A stretch of DNA of 15,999 nt. It comes from Desulfobacterales bacterium S5133MH16 (lineage in GTDB: Bacteria > Desulfobacterota > Desulfobacteria > Desulfobacterales > UBA11574). Positions 1 to 7,227 of this stretch are shown in pieces; positions within the stretch are counted from its first letter, which is position 1, and every line of letters starts with the position of its first letter. The position numbers and the translations under genes are program-made. Where the stretch lies: NCBI GenBank assembly GCA_001751005.1, contig MAXL01000475.1, positions 1-15,999 of the forward strand, read 5' to 3'. The notes below the pieces were generated by a model. That model was not told the DNA's origin. It saw nothing but the letters and a program-made list of their open reading frames with translations, and did no database searches.

Positions 1-97
1 CCTGTCCCTTGCCTTTTGCAAAAGCCCATGGTGCAATGAGGCTGAAAGATAGAAAACCCACTGAAACCCATAGTAAAATCTTCCGTACCCTTGGCAT
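1..97 (-). CDS. N-terminus of a secreted protein, cut by the window edge
   Basis: Reading the minus strand from an ATG at 97 gives 32 codons open to the window edge. The peptide starts MPRVRKILLWVSVGF and ends the hydrophobic run with APWAFA followed by KGKGQ. That is a textbook Sec signal peptide: a basic N-region (residues 2-6), a hydrophobic core (about 8-22) and an A-x-A type cleavage site after about residue 27. A strong Shine-Dalgarno (AAGGAGG) lies 5 nt upstream of the ATG, which supports this start. The mature protein is outside the window, so its function is unknown. It lies 121 nt downstream of the winged-helix gene on the same strand and could be co-transcribed with it. Too short to have been called by length; confidence rests on the signal peptide plus the ribosome binding site. 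Confidence 0.6.
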   Translation of the reverse strand, partial: MPRVRKILLWVSVGFLSFSLIAPWAFAKGKGQ

Positions 98-164
98 CCT
101 TTCCTCCTTTTTACAGGCCTTGTTTTGTGACATATGAAATCTTTCTATGAGACTTCCGACCCTC

Positions 165-192
165 TGATCGTTCTCGATTTTGTTTACGATCA
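165..192. repeat. Inverted repeat between two minus-strand genes
   Basis: TGATCGT (165-171) and ACGATCA (186-192) form a perfect 7-bp inverted repeat with a 14-nt loop. It sits in the gap after the winged-helix gene and before the secreted-protein gene. There is no T-run on the minus strand after it, so it is not a good intrinsic terminator. It could be an operator or a chance repeat. Confidence 0.3.
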
Positions 193-218
193 ATTGGCGT
201 TACATATTATCGAAGTAT

Positions 219-569
219 TTATGCCTTAACATACACGCCAATCCCAGCAGTCCTAATTTTCCCCTGCTTTTTTAAAATCTTAACATTATCGTATATTTTT
301 CTTCTGTTGAAACCCGTCTTTTTCATCAGTGTAGCCACATCAGTGCCCTTTTTGAATCTTTTAATTATGCCAAAAAGAGTATCGGCCGCTGTTAATTTGG
401 CGGTTTGTTTAGCAACGACCTTTTTTACGGGCTTTGCTTTGGCCGTGGCTTTCTTTGCTGATTTTGGTTTCTCAAGTTTCCCGACCTCGACAATGATTTT
501 GTCAACTTTCTTTGATAATGCCTTTAAATCCCTGTTTACAGTTTGCAGGTTCTTTATTAGATTCTTCAT
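219..569 (-). CDS. Lysine-rich winged-helix DNA-binding protein
   Basis: The 116-residue product is 24% lysine (28 residues). Three parts can be seen. Residues 1-33 are a heptad-like amphipathic helix (LQTVNRDLKALSKKV) that could form a coiled coil. Residues 34-58 are a Lys/Ala/Pro-rich linker resembling histone H1-type or AlgP-type tails. Residues 60-116 look like a winged helix: helices around DTLFGIIKRF and VATLMKKTG, a recognition-type helix NRRKIYDNVKILKKQG, then a short wing ending VYVKA. The ATG is preceded by AAAGGAG at 10 nt, supporting the start. It is probably a nucleoid-associated or regulatory DNA-binding protein; that function is inferred from composition and fold only, and I know no named family for it. 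It lies upstream of a secreted-protein gene on the same strand. The TAA stop is at 219-221. Confidence 0.75.
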   Translation of the reverse strand: MKNLIKNLQTVNRDLKALSKKVDKIIVEVGKLEKPKSAKKATAKAKPVKKVVAKQTAKLTAADTLFGIIKRFKKGTDVATLMKKTGFNRRKIYDNVKILKKQGKIRTAGIGVYVKA

Positions 570-694
570 TTACGGGTTTCTCCTTTCCTTTATACGTTTA
601 ATGATCTGTCCACCCTTTCAACACTTTCCCACATGTAAAAAAGGGAATCTTCATTGACTTGATTTGAAGCCCCCGAAATTTGAGTTAATTCAAT

Positions 695-723
695 TAAATA
701 CATCAGTAATAAAGAACTGTCAA
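695..723 (-). promoter_or_regulatory. Putative sigma-70 promoter for the winged-helix gene
   Basis: On the minus strand a perfect -35 TTGACA (723-718) is followed after 17 nt by TATTTA (700-695). A better -10 match, TTTAAT, lies at a 19-nt spacing (698-693). Transcription would begin near 688, giving a leader of roughly 120 nt before the ATG at 569. Confidence 0.45.
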
Positions 724-978
724 GAATTCTGTAGTGTTGGAGGATTATGGGAGTGAGGGAATGGCGCCAGACCGATAGAACACCCCGCCTTAAACTATTA
801 TCATTCTTTCCTGGGATGATATTCAAAGCCTGCACAAGGAAGCCCAAGGAAGCCGGTTCACCCTAAGGCGTCGGAGGTCATTCCAGACCTTTCATGCCTC
901 ACCGTATGAAGATTCCCAAGAACACATGGGCTGAATATTTGACGGACAATGCTTTTGATATTGATTATGGAAATGATT

Positions 979-992
979 AAATCAATTGATTT
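979..992. promoter_or_regulatory. 14-bp perfect palindrome upstream of the methyltransferase
   Basis: AAATCAATTGATTT is a perfect palindrome. It lies 22 nt upstream of the -35 element of the putative methyltransferase promoter and 63 nt before its ATG. The position and symmetry suit a dimeric regulator site. No regulator is identified, and AT-rich palindromes also arise by chance. Confidence 0.35.
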
Positions 993-1013
993 TGAAGAAT
1001 AAATACGCAATAG

Positions 1014-1043
1014 TTGTATAACTAAAACAAATGTCATTATAAA
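1014..1043 (+). promoter_or_regulatory. Putative promoter of the methyltransferase, near-leaderless
   Basis: TTGTAT (1014-1019) and TATAAA (1038-1043) are separated by 18 nt. The expected transcription start near 1050 leaves only about 6 nt before the ATG at 1056. No Shine-Dalgarno is visible there (the sequence before the ATG is GGGCCGACAAT), which fits a leaderless or near-leaderless transcript. Confidence 0.4.
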
Positions 1044-1055
1044 TGGGCCGACAAT

Positions 1056-2219
1056 ATGAAAACTAATCATAAAGTCATATATTCTGATTCAAAAAACATG
1101 GAAGCTGTTCCTTCAGAGAGCGTTGACTTCATGGTAACATCACCGCCTTACCCGATGATTGCAATGTGGGATGAAATGTTTGCCCAACAAAGCGCATCTG
1201 TTAAGGAGGTTTTGGCAAAAGGGGATGGGACTAATGCCTTTGAATTGATGCATCAAGTGCTGGACCCTGTATGGAAAGAGGTCTACAGGACGCTAAAGTT
1301 CGGTGGTTTTGCCTGCGTCAACATTGGGGATGCAACCAGAACCATCAACGATAATTTTGTTCTTTATCCGAACCACATGAGAATTTTGAAAAGTGCGGTG
1401 GATCTCGGCTTCTCGGCACTTCCCTGTATCCTGTGGCGGAAGCAGACCAATGCGCCTAACAAGTTTATGGGATCAGGTATGCTCCCTGCCGGGGCATATG
1501 TAACTTTGGAACATGAGTATATTTTGATTTTAAGGAAAGGTCCAAAGCGTGTGTTCAAGAAGGAAGAAGATAAAAGGATAAGGCGTGAAAGCGCTATATT
1601 TTGGGAGGAACGCAATAGCTGGTACTCGGATGTATGGTTTGATGTCAAAGGAACGCCACAAGCCCTGAACCATAAAGACTCCCGACTGAGGAGTGCGGCC
1701 TATCCTTTTGAGGTAGTGTATAGATTGATCAATATGTATTCGGCCAAAGGCGATACTGTCCTTGATCCTTTTTTGGGAACAGGAACAACAACCGCCGCCG
1801 CAATTGCCTCAGGGAGAAACAGCATCGGTTATGAAATAGACCCCGCTCTGGAAAATGTTATTGATCGTATTAAGGAGGTTATCGTTGAATCGACCAAGCA
1901 GTTAATTCGGAAAAGACTCGCCAAGCATATGGAGTTTGTCGTTCATCGGTTAAAAACCAAGGGTGGGTTCAAATATGAAAATAAGCATTACGGCTTTCCT
2001 GTAATGACCGCACAAGAAAAAGAATTGATATTAAATGACCCGCTGGATATTACGCAACCGGAGGGGGGTAAGTTTGAAGTCGAGTACTCAGATAAGCCCC
2101 AGTCGGAATTTTGTAAAAATTGGTCTGACGAGCTTAAAGAGAACAAACTTGATTTTATCAGCCAGAAATTGCGCCATGCTGTAACTGTTAAAAATTCGGC
2201 CCAGATGGAGCTTTTTTAG
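1056..2219 (+). CDS. DNA methyltransferase, TSPPY type (probable N4-cytosine or N6-adenine)
   Basis: The 387-residue protein carries the two signature motifs of amino-DNA methyltransferases. Catalytic motif IV, TSPPY, is at residues 28-32, and the S-adenosylmethionine-binding motif I, DPFLGTGTT, is at 237-245, followed by the motif II acidic residue in GYEID (E260). The order IV before I is that of the beta class. SPPY is most typical of N4-cytosine enzymes, but base specificity cannot be settled from the motif. The roughly 200 residues between the motifs hold the target recognition part. About 120 residues after motif II form a C-terminal extension ending QMELF. No restriction endonuclease gene is visible on either strand, so here it is an orphan, or its partner lies outside. 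It is flanked by a tRNA-Pro 3' end. The first ATG was kept, although it has no ribosome binding site. Confidence 0.88.
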   Translation: MKTNHKVIYSDSKNMEAVPSESVDFMVTSPPYPMIAMWDEMFAQQSASVKEVLAKGDGTNAFELMHQVLDPVWKEVYRTLKFGGFACVNIGDATRTINDNFVLYPNHMRILKSAVDLGFSALPCILWRKQTNAPNKFMGSGMLPAGAYVTLEHEYILILRKGPKRVFKKEEDKRIRRESAIFWEERNSWYSDVWFDVKGTPQALNHKDSRLRSAAYPFEVVYRLINMYSAKGDTVLDPFLGTGTTTAAAIASGRNSIGYEIDPALENVIDRIKEVIVESTKQLIRKRLAKHMEFVVHRLKTKGGFKYENKHYGFPVMTAQEKELILNDPLDITQPEGGKFEVEYSDKPQSEFCKNWSDELKENKLDFISQKLRHAVTVKNSAQMELF

Positions 2220-2313
2220 AAATCAAACTCAGTGTTTATACCTGCATATTCCGGCGCATTCTGAAGAAAATTATAAGGGAAGTTTTTGAAATGAAATATA
2301 AATGAATTTAAAA

Positions 2314-2391
<78 letters not shown>

Positions 2392-2402
2392 ACGATAAGT
2401 GA

Positions 2403-2432
2403 ATAATTAACACCTCAAATATGCCATGTCAA
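2403..2432 (-). promoter_or_regulatory. Putative promoter of tRNA-Pro
   Basis: On the minus strand, TTGACA (2432-2427) is followed after 18 nt by AATTAT (2408-2403, 4 of 6 consensus). Initiation near 2396 would lie a few bases upstream of the mature tRNA 5' end at 2391. Confidence 0.5.
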
Positions 2433-2536
2433 GATATGATATTCGATTATGACTGTGAAAAAGTCGTTTCCTTTATTTTTTCCAAACGATATGGAGTTTT
2501 TATTAAACCTCATATGATAATAATTTTAAATTTTTA

Positions 2537-2566
2537 TTGACGGTTTCGTAAAAAGGACGTTTTATT
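2537..2566 (+). promoter_or_regulatory. Weak promoter candidate for the ldcA-serine hydrolase pair
   Basis: The AT-rich 258-nt gap between the tRNA and ldcA contains TTGACG (2537-2542), 18 nt, then TTTATT (2561-2566). Closer to the gene, a 7-bp inverted repeat TTTTAGA/TCTAAAA (2575-2581 and 2618-2624) spans a long loop. Neither is strong in such AT-rich DNA. Confidence 0.25.
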
Positions 2567-2649
2567 TAATCCGATTTTAGAGTTTAGTTAAAACTTGAAT
2601 TTGGCGTTATCCGTTATTCTAAAACTTAATTTAAGAACCACACCATCCC

Positions 2650-3579
2650 ATGCAAATTAAAGAGAAAAAATCTATTAAGCCTCGCTGCCTGATGCCGGGC
2701 GATACGGTTGGCATTGTTGCGCCTGCCGGTCCGTTTGATCCGACAAAATTCATGAAAGGAAAGGCGGTTCTGGAGTCAGTGGGGCTTCGAACGTTTTTTG
2801 ATGAGGGTATTTTCCAAAAACATGGGTTTCTTGCCGGAACCGACGTGCAGCGGGCGGATCAGGTGAATCGTCTGTTCGCCGATTCGGACGTCCAAGCGGT
2901 TGTTTGTGCCCGGGGAGGGTATGGCAGCATGCGGATCCTTCCGTTTCTCGATTTTAAAATTATTCAAAATAATCCCAAGATCTTTGTGGGATTCAGCGAT
3001 ATTTCGGTGCTGCTGTTCGTATTACATACCCGGTGCAGTCTGGTCACCTTTCACGGGCCTGTGGTAACCACCCTGGCAAATACCGCCGAACAGACCATCG
3101 CGGCAATGCTTAGAGTGATGACCTCCAACAAAACACTTGAGCTGAAACCCAAAAAAGGTATTGTCATCAAGCCGGGTGTGTCTTCAGGGTTTGTGGTCGG
3201 CGGGAACCTAACCACCTTGTGTCATCTTGTTGGGACTCCTTATACCCCACATTTCAACGGTAAGATTCTGTTTCTCGAGGATCGGGGAGAGGCGCCATAC
3301 CGAATAGACCGGATGCTAACCCAGATGAAGCTTGCCGGATGTTTTGAGGGGCTCAAGGGCCTTTTCCTGGGTTCCTTTGAAGCGTGCGGAAAGCTTGACG
3401 ATATATTCCGGATCGTTCAGGAAGTGTTCAAAGATGTCAACATACCTATTCTTTCTGGTTTTGAAATCGGCCACGCCAGGGTCAATATCACGATTCCAAT
3501 CGGGCTGAGAGCAACCCTTGACGCTGACCGGCAAATTTTGACTTTTCATGAACCGGCAACCGTGATAACTGACGAATGA
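2650..3579 (+). CDS. ldcA: LD-carboxypeptidase (muramoyltetrapeptide carboxypeptidase, S66 family)
   Basis: LdcA removes the terminal D-Ala from the muropeptide tetrapeptide (L-Ala-D-Glu-mDAP-D-Ala), a cytoplasmic step of peptidoglycan recycling. The 309 residues match the family's usual length. The S66 triad can be placed: nucleophile S116 in VGFSD, E210 in FLEDRGEAPYRIDRML, and H275 in EIGHARVN. The N-terminal PGDTVGIVAPAGP and the ARGGYG segment are also typical. There is no signal peptide, as expected for a cytoplasmic enzyme. The ATG at 2650 has no good Shine-Dalgarno, but the conserved PGDTVGIVAPAG segment begins at about residue 16, so the start cannot be much later. The gene ends 4 nt before the serine hydrolase gene, implying a two-gene unit just upstream of the elongasome operon. 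Confidence 0.93.
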   Translation: MQIKEKKSIKPRCLMPGDTVGIVAPAGPFDPTKFMKGKAVLESVGLRTFFDEGIFQKHGFLAGTDVQRADQVNRLFADSDVQAVVCARGGYGSMRILPFLDFKIIQNNPKIFVGFSDISVLLFVLHTRCSLVTFHGPVVTTLANTAEQTIAAMLRVMTSNKTLELKPKKGIVIKPGVSSGFVVGGNLTTLCHLVGTPYTPHFNGKILFLEDRGEAPYRIDRMLTQMKLAGCFEGLKGLFLGSFEACGKLDDIFRIVQEVFKDVNIPILSGFEIGHARVNITIPIGLRATLDADRQILTFHEPATVITDE

Positions 3580-3583
3580 CAAC

Positions 3584-4669
3584 ATGGAATCGGTAAACAA
3601 CTTGATGAAACAAGCGGTTTTTAATGAGGTGTTCCCCGGAGGAGTGCTCCTGGTCTCAACCGCCGGCTCCAAAATTTTTTTCCAAGCATACGGATATGCG
3701 AATATATTCTCTGGTCGTCTAATGACAAGAGATACCGTTTTTGACCTGGCATCTTTTACAAAACCGCTGGCAACCACGCTGGCGATCATAAAGCTCATTT
3801 CCCAACAAAAGCTGGAGCTGGGTCAACGTCTGGGATCTATTTTAACCCAATTTAACAGCACAGACAAGGGACGGATAAGTATAGAAAACCTGCTTTATCA
3901 TAATTCGGGCTTTCCGGATTACCGCCCCTATTACAAAGTGTTGTGCAAGCTTGAGCCAAATCTAAGAAAAGATGCGTTAAGAGAGCTTCTGGTGAAAGAA
4001 CCACTTATAAATCCCCCCGGAAAACAGGTGATGTATAGCGATATAGGATTCATGATTCTGTGCTGGGTAATAGAACAGGTGTCCGGAAATCGATTGGACC
4101 GGTTTATTACGAAAGAGATCTACCATCCACTGGGCCTTGAAAACCTGTTTTTTGTGGATCTTGACTCAAAGGCCCGTCAGGTCAAATTTGCCGCTACCGA
4201 ACTCTGTTCGTGGCGGAGCATCCTTTTGGAGGGCGCCGTCCATGACGATAACGCTTATGTGGTGGGCGGTATCCAGGGACATGCCGGTCTTTTCGGAACG
4301 GCCCAGGATGTTCTTTCTCTTTTGTCCGAGCTTATGGCTGCATATTTGGGTTCCCCTTCCACGGGTGTATTTGATACTGATTTAATTCAAATGTTTTTTA
4401 AACAGCAGGAACATACGGGTCGGGTTCTGGGATTTGACACCCCATCTCCGATCGACCCGAGTTGCGGTCAATATTTTTCAAAAGACACTGTGGGGCATCT
4501 TGGCTTCACCGGCACATCTTTTTGGATGGATCTTGACCGCAAAGTGATGATTATCTTATTAACCAACCGTGTACATCCATCGCGTAATAATAACAAAATA
4601 AAAGTCTTCAGACCGAAATTGCATGATAGGGTCATGAAAGAGCTTATTAATAACGGTTTAATTAAATAG
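3584..4669 (+). CDS. Beta-lactamase-fold serine hydrolase
   Basis: The 361-residue protein belongs to the broad beta-lactamase/class C penicillin-binding family (serine hydrolases). The active-site motifs are present: S57-F-T-K60 (SxxK), the tyrosine motif Y151-S-D153 in QVMYSDIGF, and F-T-G-T-S (308-312) as the third, KTG-like element. The N-terminal FPGGVLLVS and YGYANI strands are typical. No signal peptide or membrane segment is seen, so a cytoplasmic location is inferred. Members include esterases, DD-peptidases and D-amino-acid amidases, and the substrate cannot be read from sequence. It starts 4 nt after the ldcA stop with no clear ribosome binding site of its own, suggesting translational coupling and a role on muropeptides or related cell-wall fragments; that role is an inference from context. 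Confidence 0.87.
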   Translation: MESVNNLMKQAVFNEVFPGGVLLVSTAGSKIFFQAYGYANIFSGRLMTRDTVFDLASFTKPLATTLAIIKLISQQKLELGQRLGSILTQFNSTDKGRISIENLLYHNSGFPDYRPYYKVLCKLEPNLRKDALRELLVKEPLINPPGKQVMYSDIGFMILCWVIEQVSGNRLDRFITKEIYHPLGLENLFFVDLDSKARQVKFAATELCSWRSILLEGAVHDDNAYVVGGIQGHAGLFGTAQDVLSLLSELMAAYLGSPSTGVFDTDLIQMFFKQQEHTGRVLGFDTPSPIDPSCGQYFSKDTVGHLGFTGTSFWMDLDRKVMIILLTNRVHPSRNNNKIKVFRPKLHDRVMKELINNGLIK

Positions 4670-4698
4670 GGATGCGATTTTATAACTTGATATTTTTC

Positions 4699-4796
4699 TT
4701 GTAATCATAGAGCGAGTCTGATAAATTTATTAATTTAAATGACTGACAAATTATCAAGCTTTTTTCAGGGTTATAAAAAATATCTTTTTAAAGATA
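4699..4796 (+). promoter_or_regulatory. mreB leader: weak promoter candidate and AT-rich hairpin
   Basis: The 164-nt gap before mreB contains TTGTAA (4699-4704), 17 nt, TAAATT (4722-4727), each matching consensus at four of six bases. Further down, TATCTTT-TT-AAAGATA (4781-4796) is a perfect 7-bp inverted repeat placed 37 nt before the ATG. A second pair, CTTGATA (4686-4692) and TATCAAG (4752-4758), is widely spaced. No clear intrinsic terminator of the serine hydrolase gene is visible, so read-through into mreB is possible. Confidence 0.3.
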
Positions 4797-4833
4797 AGGG
4801 ATGAGCACTTTTCATGTGCCGATATGAGGCGTT

Positions 4834-5877
4834 ATGGGTCTATTTGTAGATAAAATTTTAGGTGCATTTTCCAGTGATCTTGCTATTGATCTTGGTACTG
4901 CAAACACACTTGTTTATGTTAAAGGTAAGGGCATTGTATTGAATGAGCCCTCTGTGGTTGCGGTTCGAACGGACAATCGGATGAAAAACCGCGTTCTTGC
5001 TGTTGGTCTTGAGGCTAAGAATATGTTAGGCCGGACACCCGGCCATATTGTAGCCATTCGACCCATGCGTGATGGTGTTATCGCTGATTTTGAAGTTACC
5101 GAGGCGATGCTCCGACATTTTATCCACAAGGTCCATAACCGGCGTACATTTGTCAGGCCGAGAATTGTTATTGCCATTCCGTCCGGAATTACGCAGGTTG
5201 AAAAACGTGCTGTCAGGGAATCCGCTGAATCTGCCGGGTCGCGCGAAGTATTTCTGATCGAAGAACCCATGGCCGCTGCAATCGGAGCCGGTCTTCCTAT
5301 TACTGAACCGATCTGCAATATGGTTGTTGATATCGGCGGTGGCACCACGGAGGTTGCGGTAATATCTCTGGCGGGAATTGTTTACAGCAGATCAATCAGA
5401 GTGGCCGGCAATAAGATGGATTCTGCGATCATTCAGTATATCAAACGCAAGTACAACCTGTTAATCGGTGAACGTACAGCCGAAATTATTAAAACGACAA
5501 TCGGAAATGCATACCCGGAAACTCAGGATCTGGAGACAATAGAAGTTAAGGGTAGAGACCTTGCATCCGGAATACCCAAGATTCTGGCCATTGATTCGGA
5601 GGAGATACGGGTAGCCATTTCAGAGCAGATAGATGCTATTGTGGAAACAGTCAAAATAGCTCTGGAACAAACACCGCCGGAGCTTGCTGCCGATATTGTG
5701 GACAGGGGAATCGTTTTGACAGGAGGCGGTGCACTATTAAAAAATATGGACAAACTTCTCAGGGAGGAAACCAGCCTTCCGATAACGATAACCGAGGATC
5801 CGTTATCAACGGTGGCGCTTGGCTCTGGTGCAGCTCTCGACAGCATTGAAATCCTCAAACAAGTTGTGATTATATAG
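4834..5877 (+). CDS. mreB: Rod shape-determining actin homologue MreB
   Basis: MreB forms membrane-associated, ATP-dependent filaments that direct lateral wall synthesis by the elongasome. The 347-residue length is typical. The actin-fold nucleotide site is complete: phosphate-1 loop DLGTAN (residues 19-24), phosphate-2 loop DIGGGTTE (166-173) and the adenosine loop TGGGALL (296-302). The N-terminal MGLFVDKILGAFSSD is an amphipathic stretch of the kind that anchors MreB to the inner membrane. EEPMAAAIGAGLPI is a further family hallmark. A GAGG (4826-4829) lies 4 nt before the ATG. It is the first gene of a compact mreBCD-mrdA-rodA unit, 4 nt ahead of mreC. Confidence 0.98.
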   Translation: MGLFVDKILGAFSSDLAIDLGTANTLVYVKGKGIVLNEPSVVAVRTDNRMKNRVLAVGLEAKNMLGRTPGHIVAIRPMRDGVIADFEVTEAMLRHFIHKVHNRRTFVRPRIVIAIPSGITQVEKRAVRESAESAGSREVFLIEEPMAAAIGAGLPITEPICNMVVDIGGGTTEVAVISLAGIVYSRSIRVAGNKMDSAIIQYIKRKYNLLIGERTAEIIKTTIGNAYPETQDLETIEVKGRDLASGIPKILAIDSEEIRVAISEQIDAIVETVKIALEQTPPELAADIVDRGIVLTGGGALLKNMDKLLREETSLPITITEDPLSTVALGSGAALDSIEILKQVVII

Positions 5878-5881
5878 TTTC

Positions 5882-6715
5882 ATGTTTTCCAAAAAGATGG
5901 TGATGATTGTTGGGGTGATTGTTCTGATTGCTGTCAACATCATAGTCCTTTCTGTTTCCAATCGCCGCTATCAATCGTATGGCCCAGGGCGGATAGCTAT
6001 TTCTTTAATTGCCCCGTTTCAGGAGGCTGTTTCCCGTTCAATTCGTTTTGTAAAAGATATCTGGTTCCACTATTTCTTTCTTGTTGAAACGGCAAAAGAG
6101 AATGATAATTATAAAAAAGCATTAAGTCATGCAGTTAAAAGAAACAATCTGCATAAGGAATTTAAGCTTTCCAACATTCGTCTCCGAAGCTTACTTAACT
6201 TTCAGAAAACCATTACCAATAAAGTAATTGCTGCCGAGGTTATCGGCAAAGATCCCTCTCCCTGGTTTAAGACGATAATGATAAATAGGGGAGAAGATGA
6301 TGGTGTGGAAAAAGGTGCGGCTGTTGTGATTCCTCAAGGAATTGTGGGGCAGGTTGCAGAGGTCTCGGTCCATAATTCCAAAGTTCTTCTGATTATTGAC
6401 CATAACAGTGCCGTCGATGCACTGGTGCAGAGGACTCGGGCGCGCGGCATTATTAAGGGCGGTTTTGCGGACCGATGTCTTTTTAAATATGTTCTGCGCA
6501 AGAAAGGGGTTGCAGTTGGCGATACCGTTGTTTCATCCGGATTGGATGGTGTTTTTTTAAAAGGACTCCCTGTGGGCCACGTTTCGGACGTTATCAAACC
6601 CGCTTCAGGGATTTTTCAGGAAGTATCAGTTACCCCATGCGTTGATTTCGAAAAACTTGAAGAGGTTCTGGTTGTTTTGAACCCCAAAAAGCATAAGTTT
6701 CAGAGCGAGCAATGA
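5882..6715 (+). CDS. mreC: Rod shape-determining protein MreC
   Basis: MreC is a bitopic inner-membrane protein that links cytoplasmic MreB to periplasmic PBP2 and activates it. The 277-residue product has one N-terminal membrane segment (about residues 7-26), a helical coiled-coil-like region (about 60-105, rich in K, E, N and L) and a C-terminal beta domain containing GIVGQVAEVS and SKVLLIIDHNSAVDA, both typical of the family. It starts 4 nt after mreB without a recognisable ribosome binding site, so coupling to mreB translation is likely. Its TGA stop overlaps the mreD start as ATGA. Confidence 0.94.
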   Translation: MFSKKMVMIVGVIVLIAVNIIVLSVSNRRYQSYGPGRIAISLIAPFQEAVSRSIRFVKDIWFHYFFLVETAKENDNYKKALSHAVKRNNLHKEFKLSNIRLRSLLNFQKTITNKVIAAEVIGKDPSPWFKTIMINRGEDDGVEKGAAVVIPQGIVGQVAEVSVHNSKVLLIIDHNSAVDALVQRTRARGIIKGGFADRCLFKYVLRKKGVAVGDTVVSSGLDGVFLKGLPVGHVSDVIKPASGIFQEVSVTPCVDFEKLEEVLVVLNPKKHKFQSEQ

Positions 6716-7227
6716 CGTATTGTTTTCATGTCGGAATCTGTATTTGTCTGGTGCTTCTTCAGACAACGGTTATGCCCTATTTCCATTTGTTCGACAGGTT
6801 TTATGATCTGCTTTCCCCGTTTATTATTTATTTAAGTCTTTTTCATTCTCTTCGTCAAAGCATACCTGTCATACTCTTTTTTGGAATTGTGATGGATAGC
6901 CTTTCCGGAGGCCCGTTTGGGCTATATTTGACAACCTATATCTGGCTCTTCGCAGGGGTTCGGTGGATTATTACATTTTTACATGTAGGAGACAGCTTTC
7001 TTTTGCCATTTATTGTTGCTGCAGGTGTGTTACTGCAAAATTGCATATTTATAGGAATCATTGCCATGTTCAAACCGGGCACGCAGTTTTTATCTGTTGC
7101 TATAAGCACGGTTACGATACAGGTTTTATGGGCAATATTTACCGGGCCGATTTTTCTGATGTTTTTTAATTATTCCCATAAAAGATGGAATAACTGGCTT
7201 AAGAAAGTGGTTGTCAAAGAAAATTGA
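6712..7227 (+). CDS. mreD: Rod shape-determining membrane protein MreD
   Basis: MreD is a small polytopic inner-membrane component of the elongasome. The 171 residues are strongly hydrophobic, with about five or six membrane segments. They contain the conserved stretch GIVMDSLSGGPFGLY (about residues 59-73), and the tail is basic and cytoplasmic-looking (HKRWNNWLKK). Sequence conservation in this family is low, so the call leans on hydropathy, that motif and its place between mreC and mrdA. Its ATG overlaps the mreC stop by 4 nt, and its own stop overlaps the TTG start assigned to mrdA. Confidence 0.9.
   Translation: MTYCFHVGICICLVLLQTTVMPYFHLFDRFYDLLSPFIIYLSLFHSLRQSIPVILFFGIVMDSLSGGPFGLYLTTYIWLFAGVRWIITFLHVGDSFLLPFIVAAGVLLQNCIFIGIIAMFKPGTQFLSVAISTVTIQVLWAIFTGPIFLMFFNYSHKRWNNWLKKVVVKEN

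Larger units (their letters stand above)
570..1055. other. Gene-poor region between divergent genes
   Basis: About 486 bases separate the minus-strand winged-helix gene and the plus-strand methyltransferase gene. I find no convincing gene. An 85-codon minus-strand frame over 590-847 has no ribosome binding site, and its product looks like translated non-coding DNA. What can be seen is a promoter-like site for the winged-helix gene (695-723), a direct repeat of AAGGAAGCC (836-844 and 846-854), a small hairpin AGGTC/GACCT (875-879 and 886-890, 6-nt loop), and the palindrome and promoter described separately before the methyltransferase. Confidence 0.5.

Noticed and set aside
307..657. 116-codon plus-strand frame with signal-like hydrophobic start
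   Set aside because: The hydrophobic Phe/Leu/Val composition is what the complement of a lysine-rich gene produces; the minus-strand winged-helix gene has the ribosome binding site and a sensible fold.
655..680. Partial similarity of GATTTGAA-GCCCCCGA to the T-arm region of tRNA-Pro, considered as an attachment-site repeat
   Set aside because: Only an 8-base exact match continues into dissimilar sequence; attachment repeats normally cover a longer exact stretch of the tRNA 3' end.
590..847. 85-codon minus-strand frame in the gene-poor region
   Set aside because: It has no ribosome binding site, lacks domain-like sequence, and runs over the promoter-like site of the winged-helix gene; it reads like translated intergenic DNA.
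2451..2562. Two similar elements (GACTGTGAAAAAGTCG and GACGGTTTCGTAAAAAGG) considered as a degenerate dispersed repeat or mini-transposon
   Set aside because: The similarity is loose, there are no target-site duplications, and both lie in AT-rich DNA where such likeness is easily found by chance.
3316..3798. 160-codon minus-strand frame across the ldcA/serine hydrolase junction
   Set aside because: It is antisense to two well-supported genes, with no ribosome binding site or recognisable domain.
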